A stretch of 11,863 bases of DNA from Prevotellaceae bacterium UBA4336 (GCA_002394305.1 DGTM01000042.1:1-11863), one strand, 5' to 3'; shown: positions 1 to 6,010, counted from the stretch's first letter. Numbers and translations: made by a program. The notes: generated by a model from the sequence alone, not told the origin.

Positions 1-13
1 TGCCTATTTTGAC

Positions 14-36
14 ACACCCTCATAAGGTGTTTTTTT
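14..36 (+). terminator. weak intrinsic terminator-like hairpin
   Basis: A 5-bp perfect stem (ACACC at 14-18, GGTGT at 26-30) with a 7-base loop runs into seven consecutive T. The stem is short, and the gene it would terminate lies outside the window, so this is only a candidate. Confidence 0.35.
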
Positions 37-125
37 CGGTACTCGCGGGTCACCTGCAGCGAACAGGCTGTTATGTCAATATCACATACCTTTCCTCATG
101 TTCTTCAAGTCTTTTCCACTGAGAA

Positions 126-157
126 TTTGGAGGGAAACGATAAAAGTCGTATCTTTG
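126..157 (+). promoter_or_regulatory. Bacteroidetes-type promoter for the Rpn gene
   Basis: TTTG at 126-129, a 20-base spacer and TATCTTTG at 150-157 match the known Bacteroidetes consensus (TTTG, 19-21 bases, TAnnTTTG). Transcription would begin near 163 and give a leader of about 65 bases before the ATG at 229. Confidence 0.6.
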
Positions 158-202
158 CCGACGGAAACCACACAAAAAGGTGGTCACTATGGCAAAAAGT
201 CG

Positions 203-210
203 TACTTTTG
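203..210 (+). promoter_or_regulatory. second candidate -7 box
   Basis: TACTTTTG fits TAnnTTTG, but no TTTG lies 19-21 bases upstream. The box sits in a near-copy of the first promoter's context: AAAAGTCGTA precedes both boxes (142-151 and 195-204). If used, it would leave a leader of only about 13 bases. Confidence 0.3.
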
Positions 211-228
211 CATAAAACACGAAAGACT

Positions 229-1083
229 ATGTGTGCATCTACGCTTAGGGAGAGATACGTCAACTTTTACACCGATTTCGCCTTCAAGAAGCTCTTCGGC
301 ACGGAAATAAACAAGGAGCTGCTCATCAGCTTCCTCAACGCCTTGCTGCAAGGACGCGAGGAGATAACCGACCTCACCTACCTGAATACCGAACAGTTGG
401 GAATGACAGAGGCGGAGCGCAAGGCCGTGTTCGACGTCTATTGCAAGACGACAACGGGGGAACGCATCCTCATCGAGATGCAGAAGGCCGAGCAGCAGTA
501 CTTCAAGGACCGGAGCATCTTCTACAGCACCTTCCCCATACGCGAGCAGGCGCAGAATGGCAACTGGGACTACCGCCTCAACCGGGTCTACACCATCGGC
601 GTGCTGAACTTCTCCTTCGACGATGACGACCCCGAATACTTCCACCATGAGGTGCAGCTCATGGACACACTGACGCACAAGGTGTTCTACGACAAGCTGA
701 CCTACATCTACCTCGAGATGCCGAAGTTCGTCAAGAAGGAGGAGGAACTGGTGACGCTCTTCGACAAGTGGCTCTATGCCATCCGCAACCTGGCAACCCT
801 GATGGAACGCCCAGCCGCCTTGCAGGAAGCCGTGTTCACCCGCCTCTTCGATCAGGCGGAGATAGCCAAGTTCAACCCGCAGGACCGCATGAACTACGAA
901 GAGAGCCTCAAGGACTACCGCGACATGTACAGCGTGATGAAGACGCAGTTGGAAAAAGGAAGAGCCGAAGGACGGGCCGAAGAGAAGTTAGCCAATGCCC
1001 GCGCCTTGAAAGACAATGGTGTTCCATTGGATGTCATTGCCCGAAGCCTCGGCCTCAACGACGAACAGATGAAGGAACTGTAG
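229..1083 (+). CDS. Rpn family PD-(D/E)XK nuclease / putative transposase
   Basis: A 284-residue protein of the Rpn / PDDEXK_2 family, which promotes RecA-independent recombination in E. coli and is commonly annotated as a transposase. The N-terminus carries the family hallmark YTDFAFKKLFG (residues 14-24) followed by LLISFLNALL. The probable active site is Asp69 (FDVYC) and Glu83-Met-Gln85 (IEMQ), the D...ExQ variant usual in this family. DRSIFYSTFPIREQA (95-109) and a C-terminal GRAEGRAEE stretch with a helix-turn-helix-like tail (IARSLGLNDEQMKEL) complete the family architecture. I chose the ATG at 229 because family homology begins just after it; the frame is open to an ATG at 73, but those 52 codons look like promoter and leader. 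Length is normal for Bacteroidales members and the gene looks intact. No terminal inverted repeats or partner gene are visible. Its biological role in Bacteroidales is not established. Confidence 0.85.
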   Translation: MCASTLRERYVNFYTDFAFKKLFGTEINKELLISFLNALLQGREEITDLTYLNTEQLGMTEAERKAVFDVYCKTTTGERILIEMQKAEQQYFKDRSIFYSTFPIREQAQNGNWDYRLNRVYTIGVLNFSFDDDDPEYFHHEVQLMDTLTHKVFYDKLTYIYLEMPKFVKKEEELVTLFDKWLYAIRNLATLMERPAALQEAVFTRLFDQAEIAKFNPQDRMNYEESLKDYRDMYSVMKTQLEKGRAEGRAEEKLANARALKDNGVPLDVIARSLGLNDEQMKEL

Positions 1084-1116
1084 CACCCCCACTTCCGCTT
1101 CAAATCACAGCAGACA

Positions 1117-1162
1117 AAAGGCATCCCCTTTCGCCCGCCTCGGGCTACCCGGGGATGCCTTT
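1117..1162. terminator. bidirectional terminator with nested stem
   Basis: A perfect 12-bp inverted repeat (AAAGGCATCCCC at 1117-1128, GGGGATGCCTTT at 1151-1162) encloses a second 5-bp hairpin (GCCCG at 1133-1137, CGGGC at 1141-1145). It lies between two convergent genes, 34 bases after the Rpn stop and about 90 bases after the minus-strand gene's stop. A run of four T follows on the minus strand and three T close the stem on the plus strand, so the U-tract is short either way. Confidence 0.6.
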
Positions 1163-1250
1163 CCGCTTGTTCTATGTTCCTTTTGGGGAAGGATGCACTA
1201 AATTCTGGTCCGTGACTACAATCGAGCCTTGCCGCTTAAGCATGCAGGAA

Positions 1251-2240
1251 TTACGGACACACGGCGCGCACAGACAGGCCGTAGTAGCGGTGCAAGTAGT
1301 AGTCCCAGCCCCAGCCTTCGGAATCTAAGAGCAGGTCGTACGCGCCGTAGCTGCCGTACGGGTAGAGCGAGCTGGACCAGTAATAGCCGCCGCCGCCCGC
1401 ATAGATGAGCTCGCCGTTCCAGCGGCTGCCCGCAGCGGGAAGGAATACTTGGCCTCCGCTCGGCCCGGTCACTAAAATGCCGTTCACACCGTTCTGCTGC
1501 GTCCACTGGCGGGAGCATTTGTTGATGAGTTCCTGCTGCTGTGCGGTTGAAGGCATACGCCAAGGAGCACCCATGCTGACATGGGCGACATCGTAGCTCG
1601 TGCCTGCTATGTCAGAGCCGATGTCGACACATTTGTTCCATGAACTGCCATAGGCGTATGTGTCCCAATTATAGACGCTCTTCTCGCTTGTCTCGCCCCA
1701 GGCGTAGTAGCCGCCGTAGCCTTCCGGCGTGCTCGCGCCCACGTTGCAGCAGCACCACATCGTGCCAGAGGGCAAGCCGAGGTTGATGGCATGGGGGTGA
1801 TTGTCGTCGGGACAAGTCAGAAAGCCTGTATCTCCCCCTGCTTTAGACACCGTCACCCGGCACTCGGCTTTCACGCCGCTGCCGTCCGTGGCGGTCGCTG
1901 TTATAACTGCCTCGCCTGCAGCAATAGCCGTCACCAAACCCTTTCCATCAACAGAAGCAACATTGGATTCACTGCTCGACCATGCTATGGTTTTGTCATC
2001 GGCATCGACAGGATAGACGGTAGCCGTCAACTGATAAGTCTCGCTTTCTTTAAGTTCCAGCGTCTCCTGCGATAGATATATGTCAGTCGCAAGACAAACG
2101 AATTGTACGCTGTCCACTTCGCTAATTCTGAACAGCTCGAATCTGGTGCCAGACCATACTTTAATGAAGTTTTGTGCACCTGTTGTCTGCAAGCCCGCCA
2201 CCATTAGGAGAAGGGTTGCAATCATACTCTTTACGTTCAT
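1251..2240 (-). CDS. secreted Big_2 domain protein with C-terminal Fibrobacter-paralogous-type domain
   Basis: A 329-residue exported protein. A signal peptide covers about residues 1-22, ending GLQTTGAQ. Next comes a short Bacteroidales N-terminal module (KVWSGTRFELFRISEVDSVQF, about 27-47). A Big_2 bacterial Ig-like domain follows at about 50-132, with the typical VDADDKTIAWSSS and VTAIAAGEAVITATA signatures. A C-type-lectin/FGE-like domain of the Fib_succ_major type fills about 148-329, with NLGLPSGTMW, YYAWGE, WRMPSTAQQQELI, FLPAAGSR, YYWSSS and the terminal GLSVRAV. It should be a surface or periplasmic protein, possibly adhesive; the ligand is unknown. CCC at 163-165 is unusual. The C-terminal 50 residues are rich in Tyr, Gly and Trp. 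It follows dsbD on the same strand after 59 bp with no clear TAnnTTTG box between, so it may be co-transcribed. The ATG at 2240 gives a good signal peptide. Confidence 0.8.
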   Translation of the reverse strand: MNVKSMIATLLLMVAGLQTTGAQNFIKVWSGTRFELFRISEVDSVQFVCLATDIYLSQETLELKESETYQLTATVYPVDADDKTIAWSSSESNVASVDGKGLVTAIAAGEAVITATATDGSGVKAECRVTVSKAGGDTGFLTCPDDNHPHAINLGLPSGTMWCCCNVGASTPEGYGGYYAWGETSEKSVYNWDTYAYGSSWNKCVDIGSDIAGTSYDVAHVSMGAPWRMPSTAQQQELINKCSRQWTQQNGVNGILVTGPSGGQVFLPAAGSRWNGELIYAGGGGYYWSSSLYPYGSYGAYDLLLDSEGWGWDYYLHRYYGLSVRAVCP

Positions 2241-2299
2241 AGCGTTTTGATTTATAAGGATTGTTTATCTGTGTGCAGAGGCGAGGTACTGATTATGTG

Positions 2300-4468
2300 C
2301 TACCGCTTTTGGCTGTACTGGCGGAGGCCCTTTTCGAGGAAGCTGCGGTAGGCGGCTACGTCCTCGTTGTAGGAATAAGAGGCTGTGAGGGGATGGCCGT
2401 CGTTGTCGAGCAGGACGTAGAAAGGCTGGGCATTGGCGCCGAACTTGCTGCGTTGCAGGTAGCTCCAGCGGTCGCCGACGGTTCGGAGCGTGACGCTCTG
2501 ACCGTTTTCCTGTACCGTAAGTTTCTCCGGCAGAGGGGTTTTCTCGTCGACATACAGGGTGATGAGGACATACTCCTCCGTCATCAGCTGTGCCACTTGC
2601 GGGTCGGTCCACACGGCAGCCTCCATCTTGCGGCAATTGACGCAGCCGTAGCCGGTGAAGTCAATCATGACCGGCATCCGATGAGCCTTGGCGTATGCCA
2701 TTCCTTCGTCGTAGTCGTTGAAGTGCGCCTCGACCGACACATCACCCAAGCGGAAGTCCTGCGTCTGCATCGGAGGTGCGAAGGCGCTGACAGCCTTGCA
2801 GGGAGCACCCCAAAGGCCCGGCACCATATAGATGGCGAAGGCAAAGGCGGCGAGGGCCATGAAGAAGCGCGTCACAGAGGTTCGCGGCCTCTGGATGACT
2901 TCGCCCATCTCGTCGTACTCGTCTTCGTCGTGCGGGAAGCGTATCCAACCGATGAGATAGGCTCCCATGATGGCGAAGATGACGATCCAGAGGCTGAGGA
3001 AGACCTCGCGGTCCATCAGGTGCCAGCCGTAGGCGAGGTCGGCCACGCTGAAGAACTTCAAGGCAAAGGCAATCTCCAAGAGGCCGAGGCAGACCTTGAT
3101 GCAGTTCATCCAGTTGCCGCTCTTGGGCATTTGCTTGAGCCAAGCCGGAAACATGGCAAAGAGGGTGAAAGGCAGAGCCAGAGCCAAAGCGAAGCCGAGC
3201 ATGCCGATGGTGGGCGCAAGGAGCGACCCGCTGGTGCCAACCTCGACGAGCAGGAAACCGATGATGGGACCTGTGCAGGAGAAGCTGACCAGACTCAGGG
3301 TGAATGCCATGAGGAAGATGCTCAGCAAGCCTGTCGTGGTGCTCGACTTGCGATCCACGGCCGTTGTCCAGCTACTGGGCAGCGTTATCTCGAAGCCACC
3401 CAGGAAACTGGCACCGAAGACAAGGAGCATGAGGAAGAAGAAGATGTTGAAGAGGGCGTTCGTGCTGAGTGCATTCAGGGCGCTGGCTCCGAAAAGGAGC
3501 GTCACGAGCAGACCCAGCAGGACGTAGATGACGACGATGCTCACACCGTAGATGATGGCGTCGCGGATGCCTTTCCGCTTGTCGTCGGCACGCTTGGCCT
3601 TCAGCCGAGCCTGCTCTTGCTCGTCAGAGTTGATGTGAGCATCACTCTGATCTCGCTTACTCGCAGTCTTCAGGAAGAAGCTGACCGTCATGGGGATGAT
3701 GGGCCAGACGCAAGGTGTAAGCAAAGCGATGAGTCCGCCGAGCAGTCCAAGCAGGAAAGCCCCAGCCCAATCTTCCCCTGCAGGGAGGGAGGTATTACCT
3801 TCCTCGAAGGCTTTCAGTTCGTCCACGACGGGAGCCCAAAGGGCAGACCCTGACCCTCTCCCAACCTCACCCTTGTAGGGAGAGGGGTTAATGGCAGAGG
3901 TATCTGATAATTCGGAGTGCGCGGAGTCCTCTGAAGCTTCTGAAGCCTCCGTTACCTTCGACTCAGCAGCCCCATCTTTCTCTTTCTCCCCTTTTAAGGG
4001 GGAGTCAGAGGGGGTCTTTTCCCCCTTGAAGCTAAACTCCACATCGGTGGGCGGGATGCAGTTCTCGTCGTTGCAAGCGCCGTAGGTCAGGTAGCCTGAG
4101 ACCTCGTACGTAGGCTCCGTGATGACGAACCGCTGCACGAACGAAGCCGTTCCCTCCATGTAGCTGACCTCCATGCCGAACATCTCGTCCATTGCCTTGT
4201 GGAGCTTACCCGTTACACGGAGCTTGCCGTCGGGCTTTAGGCCCTTTTGCGTCTCCAGGGTCAGTTCGGCCCTGGTAGGTCCGCCGTCGGCTATATCGGT
4301 CCCATAGACGTGCCATCCCGCATCTACTGTACCTTGGAAGACGACCTCCAGGGCATCATCGCCCACCTTCTTCTGCGTGACGGAGAAGGTGACAGGATTC
4401 TGGAACTGGGCCAAAGCCACCGCCCCTATATATATATATAATGTAAGGAAGGAGAAAAAGCGTTTCAT
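2300..4468 (-). CDS. dsbD: thiol:disulfide interchange protein DsbD family
   Basis: A 722-residue inner-membrane reductase that passes electrons from cytoplasmic thioredoxin to periplasmic thiol proteins. All three DsbD domains and all six cysteines are present. A signal peptide (1-20) precedes an N-terminal DsbD-alpha domain with Cys132 and Cys137 (ACNDENCIPP). The transmembrane domain starts at about 236, with Cys253 (TPCVWPIIP) and Cys398 (SFSCTGPI). A thioredoxin-like gamma domain carries Cys609/Cys612 (GYGCVNCRK). It is about 150 residues longer than E. coli DsbD. Much of the excess is the alpha-TM linker (about 147-233), which contains translated palindromic repeats (SPLKGEK, NPSPYKGEVGRG) and a Ser/Glu-rich stretch. 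A further excess is a charged loop between the first two TM helices (about 268-302). A (TA)7 tract encodes part of the signal peptide. It has its own promoter at about 4492-4521. The neighbouring genes give no substrate clue. Confidence 0.9.
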   Translation of the reverse strand: MKRFFSFLTLYIYIGAVALAQFQNPVTFSVTQKKVGDDALEVVFQGTVDAGWHVYGTDIADGGPTRAELTLETQKGLKPDGKLRVTGKLHKAMDEMFGMEVSYMEGTASFVQRFVITEPTYEVSGYLTYGACNDENCIPPTDVEFSFKGEKTPSDSPLKGEKEKDGAAESKVTEASEASEDSAHSELSDTSAINPSPYKGEVGRGSGSALWAPVVDELKAFEEGNTSLPAGEDWAGAFLLGLLGGLIALLTPCVWPIIPMTVSFFLKTASKRDQSDAHINSDEQEQARLKAKRADDKRKGIRDAIIYGVSIVVIYVLLGLLVTLLFGASALNALSTNALFNIFFFLMLLVFGASFLGGFEITLPSSWTTAVDRKSSTTTGLLSIFLMAFTLSLVSFSCTGPIIGFLLVEVGTSGSLLAPTIGMLGFALALALPFTLFAMFPAWLKQMPKSGNWMNCIKVCLGLLEIAFALKFFSVADLAYGWHLMDREVFLSLWIVIFAIMGAYLIGWIRFPHDEDEYDEMGEVIQRPRTSVTRFFMALAAFAFAIYMVPGLWGAPCKAVSAFAPPMQTQDFRLGDVSVEAHFNDYDEGMAYAKAHRMPVMIDFTGYGCVNCRKMEAAVWTDPQVAQLMTEEYVLITLYVDEKTPLPEKLTVQENGQSVTLRTVGDRWSYLQRSKFGANAQPFYVLLDNDGHPLTASYSYNEDVAAYRSFLEKGLRQYSQKR
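3776..3792. repeat. degenerate palindromic element in dsbD linker
   Basis: A perfect 10-bp palindrome (CCCTGCAGGG, 3776-3785) followed by GAGG. It resembles the core of the helicase copy (CTCTCCCTTGCAGGGAGAGG) and is translated as SLPAGED, just before the first TM helix. It could be chance, since only the core matches. Confidence 0.35.
3852..3887 (+). repeat. palindromic element, copy A (inside dsbD)
   Basis: Perfect 9-bp arms CCCTCTCCC (3854-3862) and GGGAGAGGG (3878-3886) around a 15-base loop. The 36 bases starting GACCCTCTCCC match the element at 11827-11862 at 33 of 36 positions. The element lies antisense to dsbD and is translated in frame as NPSPYKGEVGRGS in the alpha-TM linker. Confidence 0.85.
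3986..4016 (-). repeat. palindromic element, copy B (inside dsbD)
   Basis: CTCCCC (3986-3991) faces GGGGGAG (3998-4004), with GACCCCC on the coding strand at its outer edge. The order GACCC, CTC, AC, CCCTT, AGGGGAG parallels copies A and D, although the sequence is more diverged. A flanking GGGGG/CCCCC pair (4010-4014, 4021-4025) adds a second hairpin. It is translated as TPSDSPLKGEK. Confidence 0.6.
4427..4440. repeat. (TA)7 dinucleotide tract in dsbD signal peptide
   Basis: Seven TA units encode the LYIYI part of the signal peptide, codons 10-15. Gain or loss of one unit would shift the frame 10-15 codons into the gene. Confidence 0.8.
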
Positions 4469-4491
4469 TTTGTCAGTTTTGTTTCAGGCTG

Positions 4492-4521
4492 CAAAGATAC
4501 GAAAAAGATTCAAGAGACAAG
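4492..4521 (-). promoter_or_regulatory. dsbD promoter
   Basis: On the minus strand TATCTTTG (plus 4499-4492) matches the -7 consensus. A CTTG at plus 4521-4518 lies 18 bases upstream, near the usual -33 spacing. The expected start of transcription is near 4486, giving a leader of about 18 bases. Confidence 0.6.
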
Positions 4522-4530
4522 AAATAAGGG

Positions 4531-4962
4531 CTAAGAAATATAGGGAAAGGCAGTAAATTGGCTCTTACCCTTCATCCTTCGGCGCATTTCTACAATCTCC
4601 AAGACGTTACTTGCAATGGTGCAAGCGGCAAACATCATCAGCATTGGGAAGACCGCGGCGAGGAGGAGGCGGGAGTTCTGGATGAGCCAAAGCAGGAAGG
4701 CCTTCTGCGTCTGGAAGTTAACGGAAGGCAGTTCGATGGGCGACGAGAGCAGCCAAATTGTGCTGGCAGTGCCGCTGATGATGCCTACGACAAAGGCTAC
4801 GACCATCATCACCCTGTACCGGCGAAGCATTCGCTCCTGATACTGTCTGACGATTTCCACAGCCTCGAGCCGTTTCGTCAGCTTCTTCATGAACGCGTCG
4901 CCATCGTCGAAATGTGGCGTTTGAGCGAGGAAAAGCGCCTCCAGCTCTTTATCTTTCTCCAT
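4531..4962 (-). CDS. small two-helix membrane protein, possible anti-sigma partner
   Basis: A 143-residue protein I cannot assign to a named family. The N-terminal 50 residues are charged (MEKDKELEALFLAQTPHFDD at the start) and probably cytoplasmic. TM helix 1 is about 52-72 (VMMVVAFVVGIISG) and TM helix 2 about 97-120 (LLLAAVFPMLMMFAAC), followed by a basic tail (EMRRRMKGK). That places both ends inside. It directly follows the ECF sigma gene (12 bp apart), the usual place for an anti-sigma factor, but no zinc-binding anti-sigma HxxxCxxC motif is visible, so the role is inferred from position alone. I start at the ATG at 4962; an in-frame TTG three codons upstream lies inside a tandem repeat and is less likely. 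Confidence 0.65.
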   Translation of the reverse strand: MEKDKELEALFLAQTPHFDDGDAFMKKLTKRLEAVEIVRQYQERMLRRYRVMMVVAFVVGIISGTASTIWLLSSPIELPSVNFQTQKAFLLWLIQNSRLLLAAVFPMLMMFAACTIASNVLEIVEMRRRMKGKSQFTAFPYIS

Positions 4963-4963
4963 A

Positions 4964-4991
4964 ATGGTCAATGTTCAATGGTCAATGTTCA
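4964..4991. repeat. 14-bp tandem duplication at sigma stop codon
   Basis: Two perfect copies of ATGGTCAATGTTCA (4964-4977, 4978-4991). The array encodes the last residues of the sigma factor (LNIDH) and its TGA stop, and ends one base before the next gene's ATG. Confidence 0.85.
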
Positions 4992-5457
4992 ATGTCTTTC
5001 TCAGTTTTTCTCTGCCTCTCGAGAGTTGCTGCTTCACGGCATCTTGCGAGGTCTCTGTAATCGCAGCTATCTCCTTGATGCTGTATCCGTTGAGATAAAA
5101 AAGCGTGATGGCGGAGCGTTCCTTGGGAGGAAGCGTACTAAGGGCGAGGTAGAGGTCCTGATGATGCTCCCTTTCGTCTTCAGCCTGGACTTCTTCTCCC
5201 CTCCATAGAGGGAGGGGTTGGGGGTGGGTCTCTTGGCTTCGTTTGTAACTAAGGAACGTGTTGTGGGCAATCTTGAAGAGCCACGAACGGAACTTCCCTC
5301 CGTCGCTAAAACCCGAGCAGGCAAGGTAGGCCTTCACCAAAGCGTCTTGCGCCAGGTCGTCCGCCTCGTCCCTGTTGCCGCAGCAAAGGGCGAGCAAGAA
5401 GCCGCGAAGTGCCTCCTGCTCACGCTCCACACATTCTATGAAAGTCTCTCGATTCAC
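4975..5457 (-). CDS. ECF-type RNA polymerase sigma factor
   Basis: A 160-residue ECF sigma factor, which directs RNA polymerase to a small regulon. Region 2 spans about 13-73, with DEADDLAQDALVKAYL and FRSWLFKIAHNTFLSYKR, the core-binding and -10 recognition part. Region 4 spans about 103-157, with LSTLPPKERSAITLFYLNGY and the helix-turn-helix YSIKEIAAITETSQDAVKQQ. Between them the linker carries THPQPLPLWRGE, the translation of a palindromic repeat. It starts at GTG (5457): an in-frame TGA lies two codons upstream and no ATG precedes region 2. It is second in a minus-strand unit, 26 bp after the DUF6249-like gene and 12 bp before the small membrane protein. No FecR-type gene is present, so it is not the usual SusCD-linked sigma/FecR pair. 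Its target promoters are not evident here. Confidence 0.9.
   Translation of the reverse strand: MNRETFIECVEREQEALRGFLLALCCGNRDEADDLAQDALVKAYLACSGFSDGGKFRSWLFKIAHNTFLSYKRSQETHPQPLPLWRGEEVQAEDEREHHQDLYLALSTLPPKERSAITLFYLNGYSIKEIAAITETSQDAVKQQLSRGREKLRKTLNIDH
5195..5230 (-). repeat. palindromic element, copy C (inside sigma factor)
   Basis: Arms CCCCTCC (5198-5204) and GGAGGGG (5211-5217) around ATAGAG. On the coding strand it begins GACCC and agrees with copy D at 18 of the first 22 bases, then differs by loop changes. It encodes THPQPLPLWRGEE between sigma regions 2 and 4. Confidence 0.65.
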
Positions 5458-5468
5458 GATTCAAGATA

Positions 5469-5500
5469 ACTATGCACTATGGACTATGCACTATGGACTA
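5469..5500. repeat. 14-bp tandem duplication at DUF6249-like stop codon
   Basis: Two perfect copies of ACTATGCACTATGG (5469-5482, 5483-5496) plus a partial third (ACTA). On the minus strand the array encodes the last residues (VHSA) and the TAG stop of the upstream gene and fills the gap before the sigma gene's GTG. Confidence 0.85.
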
Positions 5501-5966
5501 TCCTGTTCTCCTCCGCCTCAATCTCCTTGGCCAGCATCTTCTTGCTGATAACGTAATTCAAGAAGAGGACAATGCCCACACCAAGCAGGACGAATGCCAC
5601 TAAGTAAGTGCCGCGAAGCGTCTTTGCCTCCATTCCGCCCTTGTAGTCGATGAACAGGGCATAGCCCAGGAAACAGATGCCCAGGACGACGAACACGCTT
5701 CCCCAAAGCAACTTCTCAAGCAGCTTCTCCTTCAGCGACTTTTGTCTGGGGGCAATCTGTCTCATCAGTTCCTCCACATTGCCTGCATCCGGGTTCTTCT
5801 CAATAATGGCCTGTACGATTTGGGCACGTTTGTCGGTCTTGTTCCTGAAGTAGCGGATAATCATCCATACTATTAAGACGGGAATTGTCAAATACAGTGC
5901 TGACAGAACCGTAGTCCAGCCCATTATACCGCCCCAAACAGCATTAAATCCTTCTATTCCTTCCAT
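5484..5966 (-). CDS. DUF6249-like membrane protein
   Basis: A 160-residue integral membrane protein. TM segments are at about 15-39 (GWTTVLSALYLTIPVLIVWMI), 87-107 (LLWGSVFVVLGICFLGYALF) and 119-140 (TYLVAFVLLGVGIVLFLNYV). A charged cytoplasmic-type stretch lies between the first two (RNKTDKRAQIVQAIIEKNPD to KSLKEKLLEK). The layout resembles DUF6249 proteins, which I recall lying upstream of ECF sigma genes in Bacteroidales; this assignment needs a profile search. It is the first gene of the sigma unit, 26 bp ahead of it, so a role in sensing or holding the sigma factor at the membrane is possible but inferred only from context. The C-terminal VHSA comes from a tandem repeat. The start at ATG 5966 leaves a leader of about 90 bases from the candidate promoter. 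Confidence 0.65.
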   Translation of the reverse strand: MEGIEGFNAVWGGIMGWTTVLSALYLTIPVLIVWMIIRYFRNKTDKRAQIVQAIIEKNPDAGNVEELMRQIAPRQKSLKEKLLEKLLWGSVFVVLGICFLGYALFIDYKGGMEAKTLRGTYLVAFVLLGVGIVLFLNYVISKKMLAKEIEAEENRIVHSA

Positions 5967-5998
5967 TTCTTTACTTGTTTTTATGGTTAAACACGTTT

Positions 5999-6010
5999 GT
6001 TCACTTGAAC
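5999..6010. promoter_or_regulatory. small palindrome, possible operator
   Basis: GTTCA-CT-TGAAC is a perfect 5-bp inverted repeat with a 2-base centre in the leader of the sigma-factor unit, 33 bases ahead of the first ATG. It could bind a dimeric regulator, or be chance. Confidence 0.25.

Noticed and set aside
73..228. N-terminal extension of the Rpn protein to the ATG at 73
   Set aside because: The 52 extra residues have no family similarity and cover an exact-match promoter.
229..1083. full insertion sequence around the Rpn gene
   Set aside because: I found no terminal inverted repeats or target-site duplication flanking the gene; Rpn genes are often solitary.
2261..3853. 530-codon open frame on the plus strand
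   Set aside because: It is wholly antisense to dsbD, which has all domains and catalytic cysteines. The product is low-complexity with no family features, as expected from codon bias in GC-rich DNA.
4963..4971. TTG start for the small membrane protein
   Set aside because: The TTG lies in the tandem repeat, whereas the ATG at 4962 is well placed.
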